From Cyrtodaria siliqua (taxonomy: Eukaryota > Mollusca > Bivalvia > Adapedonta > Hiatellidae): a stretch of DNA of 64,000 nucleotides. A model generated the notes under the pieces. It saw only the letters and a program-made list of their open reading frames with translations, searched no databases and was not told the origin of the DNA. Made by a program: the position numbers and the translations under genes. Positions 20,536 through 33,600 of this stretch are shown here, one piece after another. Location: the NCBI GenBank assembly GCA_037043455.1, contig JAWPHD010005563.1:38501-102500 (forward strand). Direction: 5' to 3'. Positions within the stretch are counted from its first letter, which is position 1; every line of letters begins with the position of its first letter.

Positions 20536-20856
20536 GATAGACAGACAGACAGATATTTTTTTTATTTATTTAAACTTTACAAGTTTATCATCATATACAA
20601 TATGCAAACATATTCGTTACAGAATAAACAAAACAAACAAACAACAAAAACATAATTGTGCACACTAGTTTCATATAAATTGTATTATTGAATAATTTGA
20701 AAAATTAAATACTTGAAAAAATATGTGGAAATGACACTGAACTTTAACTTACGCAAATTAAATTAAATATTAAATTAAAAAGACAATTGTGTTCTCATTA
20801 TCACAAAAGCAATAACTTAATAATTAATTGATAATAGTTTTCATTCGAGGATAAAC

Positions 20857-23735
20857 CTAGATTTGATTAAACAATAAATCATTACGAGAATCAAATGCTT
20901 CTTTTATAAACCAAGATAAATTAAACAACTCTTTCTTATTACGTGTTTTCATTAGCTCTATGCATTTTAAAACACTTGGACGTTTATAATAATACTTTTT
21001 AATGTATTTTCTTCTTATATTATCATATACAGGACAAATCAAAACAAAATGGTATTCATCTTCGATGTCATTAGAATTACAAATGGTACAATAACGTTGG
21101 TTTCTTTCTAATCTGTTCTGTACGTAGCGCCCAGTTTCAATTCGCAGTGAATGGAACGATAGTCTTAGTTTTGATAAAACAATTCGCAACTTATATGGCA
21201 AAATATCGAGATATGGTTCATATTCAAAAATACCTTTAAAATGTAAATACATTGACAAAACTCTATTATTTACAACATCGCTGTTCCATTTTTGAACAAA
21301 ACAATCGACTAAACGCTGTTTAAAAACAGTATGAAATGTTTTCAACGGAACACTATTTGGTATATTTCAAACATAGCCAAAACCGTACTCGTTTAGAAGA
21401 TTTTTAACATTCCCAGTCCAATTATTACGCAATTTTCTATGTTATTCACGGAATTATTGTAAATAGTAGAAATTATAATATTGTCAGAGTGAACTGTTTT
21501 GCACCACTATTTAACGATTCTAACATAGCGCAATATATACAATGGATACGGCCCAAGTTCCCCGTAAATACCCGCATTGCTAATAGAAGTCTTAACATTT
21601 AAAATATATTTACAAAATGTTAAGTGAATCCTTTCTATTTCTTTCGACTTAGAAAATCCCCAGGCTTCACAACCATAATTCAAAATGGATCCAACAAAGG
21701 AGTCGAATAATTGACACATTGTCTTCGGTTTAAAATTAAACTTCTTAGTATTAGCAATTAATATATGTAAAGACTTTCAACCCTTCCCTGCTAAACTTAC
21801 TTGATTTAAAACAAATGTTCCGGTATAACTAAAAATAACTCCCAGATAAATAAAATCGTTAACTATTTCTAAGAAGTTGTCGTTATATGTCCATGACTCA
21901 TTTTGTCTTAATTGGCCCCTTTTCCTAAAAACCATAATTTTGGTTTTGACGGAATTTACTTCTAATCCCCATTTATTACAATAGGCTAGTAATAAATCTA
22001 AATTTTGCTGCAAATCATCAGGTGATTTTCCTACTAAAACCATATCATCAGCAAAAAGTAGAAGAATAAGAATCATATCCTCGATAGTAAGACCTGAACT
22101 AATATCATTTTGTAAAAATAACTCTAAATCTTCAACGAAAAGGGAGAAAATTATCGGGGAATTACCTCCCCTTGCCTTAGATCGATTAAACATTCGAAAA
22201 GATATGAATAACTATTGCAACATTTAACACAAGATTTTACTTTAGAGTACATGTCTCGTATTATTCTAAGTAGCTTTCCATTTATGCCTATTTTATAAAG
22301 TTTTAGCCATAAGGCATTCCTATAAACGCTATCAAAAGCTTTTTTCAAATCAACAAATGCACAATACAATCGACCTTTCTCATTTAATATCTTGTGAATA
22401 ACATATTGTAATACAACAATTGCATCGATAGTTGAACGACGCGACCTAAAACCAAATTGGGCGTCTGATATAATATTATTATCTTCACACCATTTACTTT
22501 TGGACAAACAACTGACAATAGTTATTCCTCTAAAATTATTTACGTCGTCTGGGCCGTTCTTCTTAAACAAAGGTATAATAATTCCCACTGTCCATTTTTC
22601 TGGAAAATATCCCGAGTTTAGTACTGCATTAAATAAATCAACAAGATGCGAGGAAATGATATCTACTGATTCGAGGAAATCTTCATTCATGACAAAGTCT
22701 CCAGAAATTGACTTATTTCGCTTCAAAGAACGAACAACAGATTCTACCTCAGCAATTGTTATAATTTTATCCAATTCTTCAAACTTACAACTGTTTTCAT
22801 TAAAATCATGCTGCTGGCAGAAAGATTTTGCTTCATCATTTTCTACTTGAAAAATCTCCGTTGACGACTGAGTAAAATAATTATAAAATCTCTCAGGACT
22901 TATGTTTTCACTCTTCGATTTGGGGCGTCCGTGGCCGAGTGGTTAACGTCTCTGACTTGAAATCACTTGCCCCTCACCGCTGTAGGTTCGATCCCTCAGG
23001 GGCCTAGGAATCTTTATGTGAGGAAGCTATCCAGCTGGCTTGCGGAACGTCGGTGGTTCTACCCAGGTGCCTGCCCGTGCACGAAAATTGCCCGGAGGGG
23101 CACCTGGGGTCTTCCTCCACCAATGGAAGCTGGAAAGTCGCCATATGACCTTAGCTGTTGGTGCGACTATAAAATCCAATTCAATCCAAACTCTTCGATT
23201 TATTTTTTCGTAAAAATAAATTCCAAAAATCTTTAGGCTTCTTATGCCTTAAATTCTCAATCTCACTCATCTTCTTATTTTCATACGCACGCCGTTTTTT
23301 CTTGATAAGCATTTTATAGGACTTCTTTTCAATATGCAATTCAACTCTATTTTCCATCGATTTACACTTATTATATTGATTTAATGAATTGTTATAAATA
23401 ATTTTAGCAGTAAAACACTCATTATCAAACCAAACAGATTTATTATCGGCAGTATTTGCAAAACGCACTCGATCATTATATATATATATTTTGGAGAACA
23501 GAGGATCCGCGACATCGCGTATAACCTTCACAAAATAATTAATAGAGCTATTAACACTGTCCCTATGATTAGCGTTTATACTGAACGATATATTATTAAG
23601 ATCCGTTAATCTACCAATTAATCTACTGCGAAACGTGCCGCGGCAATTTTCATCCCATGTAAATGCTACCCTCTCCGTAGTCGACTTAACGCATATGGGT
23701 TTAACACAATTAACTGTAAAGGAAAGCGGTGTATG
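20857..23735 (-). pseudogene. LINE ORF2 remnant: endonuclease end, reverse transcriptase, C-terminal zinc motif
   Basis: On the minus strand from 23735 down: the endonuclease C-terminus (SDHTPLSF), a basic linker (23181-23531), RT start (KRNKSISGDF at about 22720), the RT block FVDLKKAFDSVYR near 22330, the catalytic box FADDMVLVG near 22045, the thumb region, and a C-terminal CxxC-H-C zinc-like motif (RYCTICNSN, YHFVLICPVY) at about 21020-21100. Frameshifts at 22150-22190, 21720-21780 and 21350-21500 plus the SINE insertion break it. A related 3' fragment is at 33760-34335. It is non-functional. Confidence 0.75.
22910..23201 (+). mobile_element. tRNA-derived SINE with 12-bp target-site duplication
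   Basis: ACTCTTCGATTT flanks the element at 22910-22921 and 23190-23201. The body starts with a tRNA-like head (GCGTCCGTGGCCGAGTGGTT): A box at about 22932-22944, B box GGTTCGATCCC at 22985-22995. The central part (GGTTCTACCCAGGTGCC to GGGTCTTCCTCCACC, then GGAAAGTCGCCATATGACC) resembles the conserved core of molluscan MetaSINE-type elements, and it ends ATCCAATTCAATCC. It would be transcribed by RNA polymerase III and mobilised by a LINE. It is the youngest layer of this nest. Confidence 0.85.
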
Positions 23736-23740
23736 ATCGG

Positions 23741-24595
23741 ACTGAACCTGAATCTGAGAAGAGTCCGATATATATCAGGAAAATAGCTATATAATTGTAA
23801 ATATTATATACCCTGAAGATAGATGTATTTATATAACCTGACTCTGAGAAGAATCCGATTTATATCAGGAGTATAGATATATAACTGTATACATTATATA
23901 CAAAGGCGATGTTAGGTTTAATTTACTTTGGCTCTGAGAAGAGTCCAATATATATCAGGAGTAAAGATATATGAATGTATAGATTATAGACCGTGGGGAT
24001 GTGAGGTTTTATGTAAGGTCCGGACTCTGCAGAGATATATAAGGGTATGTATAGCTATATTAATGTATAGATTATAGATCCTGGAGATGTATGGTTTTAT
24101 ATAACCTGATTCTGATAAGAGTCATATATATATCAAGAGTGTATATATATAAATTTATAGATAATAGACACTGGAGTTGTAAGGGTTTATGTAACCTGAC
24201 TCTGAGAAGAGTCCAATATATATATAAGGAGAATAGATATATAAAAGTTCGAGTATAGACACTGGAGATGCTAGTGTTTATGTAACCTGACTCTGAGGCG
24301 AGTCCGATATATATCAGGAGTATATATACATAAATGTATAGATTATAGACACTGGAGAGTCCGATATATATCAGGAGTCTAGATATTTAAATGGATAGAG
24401 TATAGACACTGAAGATGGATGGTATTATACAACCTGGCTCTCTGAAGAGAGTTCGATATATATAGTGAGTATAGATGCATACCTGTAGGTAGTATAGATG
24501 CATAAATGTAAAGATTATATGTCCTGGAGATGGATGGTTTTATATAATCTGACTCTGGGGAAAGTCTGGTATATAAGTATATATATACAAATATA
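23741..24595 (+). repeat. Right-hand part of the 90-bp satellite
   Basis: Nine or so degenerate units with the GACTCTGAGAAGAGTCC core continue the array broken by the LINE at 20540-23740; units become shorter and more divergent towards 24595. Confidence 0.85.
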
Positions 24596-24599
24596 TGTT

Positions 24600-25130
24600 A
24601 AAAAAGGGCAAAGCTGTGCCTAAATAGATTTCGGCGTTACATGAATTGTATGTGCATATTTTTCATTGATTCCGAATACATGTGTGAAGCTTCATTCAAA
24701 TAAGTGCAGTGGTTAAGAATATATTAGGTTACTACTCATTTTGTCCAAGTAAAACAGGGGGCATAACTGTTCCAAAATATGTTGCAGAAGTATGCCCGGA
24801 AGTATGTGACTCGCGCATGTCATGCTATTCATTGATACCGAACACATATGTGAAGTTTCATTCCAAACGGTCCAGTGGTTAAACAGGTCATTAGGTTACT
24901 AATACTGATATTTAAAACATTTTGACTATGTATAAAAAGAGCCATAACTTTGCCAAAATACATGTAGGTTGCAGAGTTATATAGCTTGCATATATACATC
25001 TATTTATCCCAAATACATGTATGAAGTTTCACTGCATTATGTCAAGCAGTTTTTGAGATATGAGCTTACCAATAAAAAAGGGTTAACCAGCGCCGACGGA
25101 GACGCTGCATGACGTCTGAGCAAGTAAAAT
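24600..25130 (+). repeat. Three-unit tandem of a roughly 170-bp dispersed repeat
   Basis: CCGAATACATGTGTGAAGCTTC and variants recur near 24670, 24838 and 25010, each preceded by CATAACT(T/G)-type and GTTGCAGA-type blocks. It ends in GACGGAGACGCTGCATGACG. An inverted copy of the same motif is at about 52285-52330. Non-coding. Confidence 0.6.
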
Positions 25131-25539
25131 AACTCGTCGTTTCTCGTCGTTTCTCGTCGGTAGAAACGTAGTGGGTTACCTTACTATTATACTGCGTAAA
25201 GTTTATCGAAATTAAAAATAAACTGTTCTTTATCATTATCTTTCATACAAAGGACTCAACAAAAAACGAGCATATGTCTTCTACTTAGGTGCGTTCTTTG
25301 CTTCCAAAGGATCCCCTTTTCAACATATATTCTTATTTGTTTGTAGTATATAAACTCAAGTGGATTGATTAACATCTTCAAATTACAATTATGCATACGC
25401 TGTCGTTGCGGTTCTCATTCCAACATGAAAAAAACACCAACGCCGTGTTGGTTAGCTCCTCCCATTTTATGCTCCACCCCTTACTCTGAGGAGAGTCAAG
25501 AAGAATATGACTGTGAGGAGAGTCAACGAACGCTTACCT

Positions 25540-26679
25540 TTAATGACACCTCTCGGTATCTGAAACTTCAACCTATCAAAGCTAATATTTCTAATACTAA
25601 CGGTTCTTTTCTAGATTTACATCTCTCTATTGAAAATGGTGAAATAATTAGCAAAATCTATGACAAGAGAGATGATTTTAATTGTGATATTGTTAATTAT
25701 CCCCATTTAGATGGGTATGTTCCCCGAGCAACTTCTTATGGGGTATATGTGTCGGAACTTATTCGTTTTTCTAGAGCTTGTACTCGAGTTGTGGACTTTA
25801 ATATTCGTAATACATGTATTTGTATAACTAAACAGCTACTTCATCAGGGCTAACGTTACCATAAATTTCGCCCAAAAGCATGATGACCTCTGATGTTTGT
25901 CTGCAGTCTTGTTTTGTCTTGCCCTCAATGGTTTATTCTCTTGTTGCTCTGACTTCTGCCAAGTTATTGAGTACCTTCTATGGCTTTCTAGGCTATTTTT
26001 GTTTTTATATTTATCTATACACGAACATTTTTGTGTTTTACTTATATTGCCTAATGATGCTGCCTTGTTTGTTGGAAAATAGTTCATGGCGGGGATTTCT
26101 TTCTTTACACTGTCTCGTTTTATTGGGTTGACATTAGGGTAAGTGTGAGGTTTGGTGCACCCTAGAACCTGGTTTAAACACCCAGCGGCCTTTCTTTGCC
26201 ACTGACCCTTCCAAGGCGGTAGGCCTATTGTCAACCCTTTTGTGTTTGTGATGTCTTACTTGGCCTTTTATTCATCTTTAAATTTGTTCGTTGTTTCTGT
26301 GTGTGTTTGTGGCTGACTATCGTCCTTACTTTTCCTGTTCGATTTTTATATCTATATTCGTAAAACATTTGCAAAATGTTATTATCGCAATCCTGATCTT
26401 CTTTCCAAATATAAAAGTAATGTAAGATCTCTTCTGCGACAAGGACTATCACAACCTGACTTCTGTGGTGACGTGATTTACAAACTTCGTAAGATCCTTG
26501 GTCATGATCATACTATCTTTGTTAAACTTGTTAAAAGGTTTATCAAAATAGGTTATGACCCTATCATTCTGCAACGCACATGCACGGTGGTTGACCCATT
26601 TACAGTTCGCCATTATGCTTTCCTCTTTAAATGTGCGATGACCGAACATGCTGTGGACCCTATGATGACGTCTATCTAA
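25540..26679 (+). pseudogene. C-terminal part of a reverse transcriptase (Penelope-like, family uncertain)
   Basis: The first segment contains FLDLHLSIENGEIISKIYDK, DFNCDIVNYPHLDGYVP and SYGVYVSELIRFSRAC, the 'F-L-D-h-x-I ... K-h-Y-x-K' and 'Y-x-x-x-L-I/R' pattern that follows the catalytic core in Penelope-type RTs. The second segment contains FAKCYYRNPDLLSKYK, LLRQGLSQPDFCGDVIYKLR and HYAFLFKCAM before a stop at MTSI. The RT catalytic YxDD region is absent here. A nonsense codon (TAA at about 25852) and the 0.49 kb tail insertion break the gene. The family is inferred from motif order and element structure, not a search. Confidence 0.55.
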
Positions 26680-27165
26680 AGCCCAAAAGGACGGTGACGT
26701 TTGATGTTTGTCTGCAATTTTATTTTGTCGTGCCCTCAATGGTTTATTCTCTTGTTGCTCTGGCCTTTGCCAAGTCATCGAGTACCTTCTTTGTGGCTTT
26801 CTAGACCATTATATACACGAGCATCTTAGTGTTTTACTTGTATTGCCTAATAATGCTGCCTTGTTTGTAAGAGAATAGTTCATGGCGGGAATTTCTTTAT
26901 TTACATTGTCCCATTTTATTGGGATGACAGTAGGGTAAGTGTGAGGTTTGGCGCACTCTAAAACCTGATTTAAAGCCCAAGCGGCCTTTTTTCGCTACTG
27001 ACCGTTTCAAGGTTGTAGCCCCATAGTCAACCCTTTTGTGTTTGTGACGTCAAAATCCTTTATTCCTTATTAACATTGCCATTCATGTTTGTCGTTTTGC
27101 GTGTTTTGGGTTTACTGTGTTCTGTGAAAGCCGCATTTCCTGTTCTATTTTATACTTATTTGTAT
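25540..27165 (+). mobile_element. Penelope-like retroelement, two units head to tail
   Basis: Coding sequence for the end of a reverse transcriptase (25540-25870) is interrupted by a family 3' end (25871-26357). Coding then resumes at 26358 exactly where it stopped and runs to a stop at 26677-26679, followed by a second 3' end (26680-27165). Both tails carry GTGTGAGGTTTGGTGCACC/GCGCAC and finish near CCTGTTC(G/T)ATTTT. The tail-inside-coding layout recurs at 55690-56400. Confidence 0.6.
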
Positions 27166-28210
27166 AATTATAAACAAAATTACATACTAATTCTTTTTTA
27201 ACTATATTTTAGCCCACGGATAATAATACATTGTTTAAATTTATTTTTTTGTTTTCTAAAAGAAATATCTGATATTGAATAACTTGCAACTGGCGTTGTA
27301 AGCCATCAAATACTGCTATTGATGCAAATGAGAATAACTGCTCATGTTTAATAACGATAAATAAATACAAAAAAGTCAATACATGCCGTTTAGAATTATT
27401 TAGGTAATTCAGTAATTTAAACGAAAGATAATTAAACAGGATGAAGCAATGAAGCAATTTACAATTTTTTATTCATTGTGTGTGATTAACACCCAGCTTA
27501 ATCAAGCCTGTATCAATGCCTCAGACGTTTAATGTTATCTGTTTGCTAGTATCTATTTGCTAGTGCCTTATTATCACCATCTTATCCATCCACTGTAATA
27601 TGCAGCGAATTCAGAATTAGATATATCTTACACGTGTCAAGTGACACATTGACGCTTAATAGTTCACCCATATTAGATGAGTGTTTATCATTTTCTAACT
27701 TCTCCCCCAACGCTCTCGTTTAATTGCAAATATCAACGCATGAAAGAATAAATCTGATCAAGTGCGCTAATACAGATAATTTTCCCGACGGAAGCAAAGA
27801 TGTAATTCAATACGGAGATTGCCGATAATACTGTTCTGCGTGAGAGTTTTATTTGTTTTCCAGTTTTTAATAATGACAGGAAGACCTGTGTCCCATTTGA
27901 AATTAATACACTGTATACCATTAATTTTAAACTATCGTTTAATTTGCGTAAAAAAAATCGTTCTTACAACTGAACATGTTTGCTAAAATGTTTAATACTT
28001 GAATTAAATACTGTTTCATCTTCCGTTTTTCACTCTTATACACGACTGTTGCCTAGTCGGGTCAATTCAAAATACTGCACATTTTATGTGTTTTTTACAA
28101 TTTTTTACATATTTGATCCAACTGTTCAATTTTTGATGTTACGTTGCAGTTTTGTTTTGTTTGTTTATTACTCATGCCTATTTGGGCCTAGTCTCAGAAT
28201 AACATATTGA
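27166..28210. other. Non-coding stretch
   Basis: A/T-rich, with no coding, RNA or repeat signal I can support. Confidence 0.3.
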
Positions 28211-28219
28211 ATACGAAAT

Positions 28220-28430
28220 TTGCTACACCCACATAAGGTCGGTAAGTGTATGGTTAATGGTCACTATAGTGCCAATTCTTATACAAGTCATGCTCATACC
28301 AATGGTTGTGCCTTGGAATGGTCAGTGGCAAAAAAGGCTACTGGGGGTTTGAATCAAGCCCTAGCGGGCACTGATCACCACACTTACCTTATTGTCATCC
28401 CCAAAAAAGCGGGACTTATCAATAAAGAAA
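28220..28430 (-). mobile_element. Diverged 3'-end copy of the dispersed retroelement family
   Basis: The complement still matches the family (CACTGACCATTCCAAGGC, TTTGCCACTGACCATT, GTAAGTGTGGTG). It is strongly mutated and short. Confidence 0.45.
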
Positions 28431-29630
28431 TTCCCACCTGCTATATCCTCCAGCGCACGACGCAGCATACATTTAAAATATAACTACATTTTATAAATGG
28501 AGATAGATTCTACCTTAATATCTGATATAGTTAGACATACTGAAGTATACTCGTACAGTATACTCTTATTAAATGTTTTCTTTAAGTTTTAGTTTTGATA
28601 ATTCCTTTGTTCCCATCAATTCATCATAGAGACATTATATATTAGATTTCTATTACTCAGTTTCTGGTATGAATGCTACTTTCCCTGTCCAATTTTTATA
28701 TCTGTCTTTCTTCTTTTTTAATAAGAAATCTCATGGGCTTTAATTTCAGAAATAATCGGTATGCGATAGCGCTAACCTTTATGCAGCTGTGCATACCAGA
28801 AATAATTGAAAACGTTAGCGTAATTGATAAAGGCGTACTTTAGAGATGAGAGGAATGTGTAGTCTGGCGTTAGGTCAATAAGAACTTTCGCCCATCAAAG
28901 TTGATATAAAAATCAAACAAAAAATATAAGCAATCAATAAGACAGACAAAACAAACGACAATTACAACTTGGATGATAAACAGAAGCAGAGTATACAACA
29001 CAACAAAGATAGTGTTGATGTTATACGCCGTTTCGAATAACCGACCAATTACTAATTCCGAAACGGAGGGGCCAATTACGAAAAAAATAGGGTGCGCCCG
29101 GCCATACTCAGTGGATGCTTATTGAAGTTTGAGGTACTGAATGACAGTCAAGTGCAGAAGTTTACTAAACTTTCAGTAAATGCTTGCAAGAAAATAGAAA
29201 TGGCCTTTTAGTCGGCTGTTTGACACAAATTAATCAATAATGCCCTTAAATATATACATTCAACATTGCTTGTCTTTTTCTTTAAAGGGGAAGACGAAAT
29301 ATGCAATGTTTTTAATGGTAATGAATACCGGTAAAGAGTAAACATTTTACAAAACTTGTTTACAAAAATACGCATAAGTTTGTAATTTGTAAATGTAATA
29401 TGTAAAAAAAACAAAAAAAAACAACATGCGTACATTGTGCTGAAAGCTAATCTGGTGCACTCCATATATACTCAAAAGACGGTGTATCAGTAAATATAGA
29501 TAGATAGGTAGAGTAATACGGCACAACTGCTTTCGTGCTTTCCAGCGATGTCTCTAAGACATCACCCAGTGCCTGCTCAAATAACAATCACCGGATTTTA
29601 ATTGATTGAACCCTGAGTACCACGAGGAAT
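28431..29630. other. Non-coding stretch with one minimal family end
   Basis: GAATGCTACTTTCCCTGTCC at 28672-28691 followed by AATTTTTATAT is the last 50 bases of the dispersed retroelement family. The rest shows nothing definite. Confidence 0.35.
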
Positions 29631-29634
29631 TATT

Positions 29635-30035
29635 TTCTTCGAGAAAAAATCGAGTTTCGAGTAGAGAAAATCGAGTTTCGAGTAGAAAAGTTATATTTTC
29701 GGGTAGAGAAGATCTAGTTTCGAGAAGAGAAATTCAAGTTTCGAGTAGAAAAAATCGAGTTTCGAGTAGAAAAGTTCGAGTTTCGAGTAGAGAAAATGGT
29801 GTTTTGAGTGGAATATATCGAGTTTCGAGTAGATAAATTCGAGTTTCGAGTAGAGAAATTCGAGTTTTGAGTAGAGAAAATCAAGTTTCTAGTAGAGAAA
29901 ATCGAGTTTCGAGTACAGAAATTCGAGTTTCGAGTAGAGAATATCCAGTTTCGAGTGGAGAAAATCCGAGTTTCGAGTGAATCGAGTTTCGAGCAGAGAA
30001 AAGCAAGCTTTCAGTAGCTTTCAGTAGCTTTCAGT
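29635..30035 (+). repeat. Minisatellite, GTTTCGAGTAGAGAAAATCGA-type unit
   Basis: About 18 units of 20-24 bases built on TCGAGTTTCGAGTAGA(G/A)AA, ending in three copies of AGCTTTCAGT at 30008-30036. The 76-codon Ser-Ser-Arg-rich frame is a repeat artefact. Confidence 0.85.
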
Positions 30036-30639
30036 AGACAATATTAAGTTTCAAAATTTAACGCGATCGCCCATTTTGAGGGTTTCTGATATATAAGCAC
30101 AATGATGAATTATCGCACATCAAACTCTTTTTTGTAGCATGTTTTCAGAGTAAAATATTAATGATCTATTTTAAGTTATGTGTGTTATTCAACTGAACCG
30201 TTTCTCTATAATTCAAACATATTTTATTGCCAATATATAATCGCAAAAGGGTTGGGCTACAAGTTCTTACAACATTAGTTAATGCCCTTCCCGACAAAAT
30301 AGTATACACACAAAGTTAGACAATTACATAGGTAAATATACATTACTTGCACATAATATCATGATAAGAGAAAAAGTAGTGAGAAAGAAAAACTAGGAAC
30401 TAGTGAAGAAAAAAGGAAAAAAAGAAGAAGTATAGAGATTGTGTCAAGTTTGAAAGAAGAGAGTCAATCAGCATGAGTTGCAAAAGTAAATCTAAATCTA
30501 GGCAAACCTCTGTGTTTCTCTTATGTACATTTGCACTGCTTCGAAGAGAATTTATTAATTATCGTCATCCGACAAGTGTTCGCGACCAAAAAGTATTGTA
30601 TTTAAATTTAATGGGTGAAATGTACGAGTTGACTGAAAC

Positions 30640-33600
30640 AAACGAAGCCGTTGTGTACGAAACAAGTTACAGTTGAAAAAAAGTGTTCAGAGTCTTCTAC
30701 TGCAGAACCACAATCGCAATTGTATGATTCTCGTAAATGGTTTAAATAAAGATCATTATTAAGGTTACTGCAATAATTTCGTATTCTGGCATGTAAAACA
30801 GCAAATAATCGTTGGTCAGTTAAGTAGTGTGTAGGAACTTTTGAGCTTGGAAAAACAAAACTTAAAAGTTTCCTCTTGAACATCGATATAGATTCTGAAT
30901 TGCGTATATATTGAGTTATTATATATTTCAGTTCTACGAACAGAAGTGGCATAATTATCACTATTTCGAAGGTTGTATGAGCTCACTTGTCCTACCAATT
31001 GTGGGAACAGATTTGAAATATAGTTTAAAGTTGTACCATATTTAACTTTGTATACTGTAATAAGCTTTTGCAGTTTTATGCCAAGTCATTGAGTACCTTC
31101 ATTGTGGCTTTCTAGGCTATTGCTTTTTTGTATTATATTTACACGAGCATATTTGTGTTTTACTTATATTGCCTATTGATGCTGCCTTGTTGGTTAGAGA
31201 TTAAATCATGGCGGGGATTTCTTTATTTACACTGTCCTGTTTTAATGGGTTGACTGTAGGGTAAGTGTGAGGTTTGGTGCACCCTAAAACAGGTTTAAAC
31301 CCCCAGTGGCCTACTTTGCCACTGACCGTTCCAAGGCGGTAGCCCTATTGTCAACCCTTTTGTGTTTGTGATGTCGTTTGCATTTTTTATTACTTTTGCC
31401 TTTTCGTTTGTCTGTTTGCGTGTTTGTTTTTGTGTTTTGTGGTTGACTGTCGTCCTTGAATTCTGCTTTCCCTGTCCGATATTTTTATCCTTCTCCTATC
31501 GGAAAGAGAAATCCATCCTTAATAAATGATGTATGGATACAGAACGAGTTAGTCCAGTTACTATGCGGGCTGCTTCATATTGTAATTTTTCCAAAGTATC
31601 TTTTTCGTATAAGGTATTACCGTCCCATGTAATGGAAACATACTCAAAGATTGGACGCATATAGGATAAATAAATCTGATTAAGTGTTCTTCGAGATACT
31701 TTATATTTAAGCATTCGCATTAATCCTAATACCTTTGTTGCGGAAGCAACAACATTTTTGATGTGCTCGTGACATTTTCCATTATGACTAAGCGTTAAAC
31801 CTAGATGTTTATGGTGATCAACAAATGTCAACTGGATATTATTAAGGTACATAATTGGGCGACGATCATCTTCAGATAAAGAAAAGAACATTGCTTCTGT
31901 TTTATTGGGATTAAACTGGACAAGCCATTGGTTTGACCATTCAGTAATCATGTGTAAGTCGTGGTTTAAAATACCTTCCATGTCATCTATATTAGATGTG
32001 GAAATTGCTAACGAACTATCATCAGCAAATAAACGAGTAATACTAAGCATACTTTCAGCAATATCATTTACGTATATTAAAAATAAAAGGGGCCCAGAAC
32101 AGACCCTTGGGGAACCCCGGCAGTTACAGTTTTTAACGCTGATGATGAAGTTCCTACACACACACTTTGCGATCGGCTTGAAAGATAATCTGATATCCAC
32201 GATAAAAGCTTACCATCAATACCATGTTGCTTTAATTTAAATAAGATACCTTTATGCCAAACACGGTAAAAAGCTTTAGATATATCATTAAAGACAATGC
32301 ACGTAAATTGTTTAGCATCGAATGCCTGACATATATGATGATACATATCGACAAGTTGGTAGGTTGTAGAATGACCCGGCAAAAAACCTGATTGATTCTT
32401 GAATATAAGATCATGCATGTGTAGAAAATTATACACATGTTTAAAAACTATTCTTTCCATGACTTTGCCTACACAACTCAACAACGAAATTGGTCTATAA
32501 TTTATAGGAATACTAGGATCCGATTTTTTGAACAATGCCATTACCATGGCACATTTCCATAAGTCAGGGAAAACACATTCATTTAATGATCTGTTAAAAA
32601 GTATATGCAACGGTTTTGAAATTGTATCATTATACAGTTTCCGTCAGCATTTTATGACTAATTTCATCCTCCTCACATGCTTTGTGTATCTCCAAAATCT
32701 TAATAACATCTACTATCTCGCTTTCTTCAGTGAAAATATTTTCTAGTTTTTCACCAGTTTTCGGTATAACATTAGGTAGTTCAACATTTGAATCATCAAC
32801 TGAAGCTATTGAAACAAAATAATCATTTAAGCAATTTGCTTTATCTTGGTCAGTTATTGAGAATGACGTATCGCCATTTGGTAATGTCGTTTTTAAAGGA
32901 GGAATGGTTTCAGCGTTTTTATTTGATTTAATAAAATAGTTCAAGAGTTTCCAATATTGTCGCCTGTCAGTGATACATGATTCAGTAATTGTGTCTTCAA
33001 TACTGCTGAAAAAGCGTTCTTTCGCATGTGTTTTAAGATTGTTGACTTTATTACGCAGGCGTTTATAGGCGGTCAGGTCGACGGAAGACTGAGTGCGTGT
33101 AGCTTTTTTTTTTTGGCGATCACGCTGTCTCGAGACACGTCTGATTTCAGAATCATACCAAGGTTTATCATTTGGTCGAATTGTAATATTTTTAAAAGGG
33201 ATACATAATTTAACAAATTCTAAAAACATTTTTGTAAACTGTTCGCAGGCTACGGTAGGTGAACCTCTGTATAAAATGGACCAATCAGCCTGGTGAATGA
33301 GATCGTTAAGTTTTACGTAATCGGCTTTTTTATAATCCATACACGTCGGGTATAAGTCGGTCGGATATTATAACTGTATTGGATACTTAAGTATGTACCA
33401 CAATGATCACTTATATCACGTGGTATATTTAAAATACCTGAATCGAAGGGTTTCAATGAATCTGATATGACAATGGGATCTAGAGAACAATGTAGAAGAA
33501 TGATCTGTTACCCGAGTAGGTTCTGTTATTATATTTTTCATGTTATTTATCTGCATTACATCCTTTAAATAATGGTTTTCTGTATTAAGTTGATTCTCAT

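Larger units (their letters stand above)
20540..23740 (-). mobile_element. Second LINE (5'-truncated) inserted in the 90-bp satellite
   Basis: Satellite is on both sides (ends about 20535, resumes 23741). The 3' end (low-coordinate side) has an A/T-rich UTR and a short TCTG repeat tail at 20537-20553. The 5' end starts inside the endonuclease domain (SDHTPLSFTV on the minus strand at about 23690-23735), so the copy is 5'-truncated. It has been split by a SINE at 22910-23201. Confidence 0.75.

Noticed and set aside
22922..23000. tRNA-like gene (Ser/Leu-type A and B boxes)
   Set aside because: It continues into a SINE body and is flanked by a target-site duplication; the anticodon arm region does not fold as a clean tRNA.
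25365..25540. N-terminal part of the 162-codon frame at 25365
   Set aside because: The first 55 codons include satellite-like sequence (CTCTGAGGAGAGTC at 25484-25497) and are not part of the reverse transcriptase.
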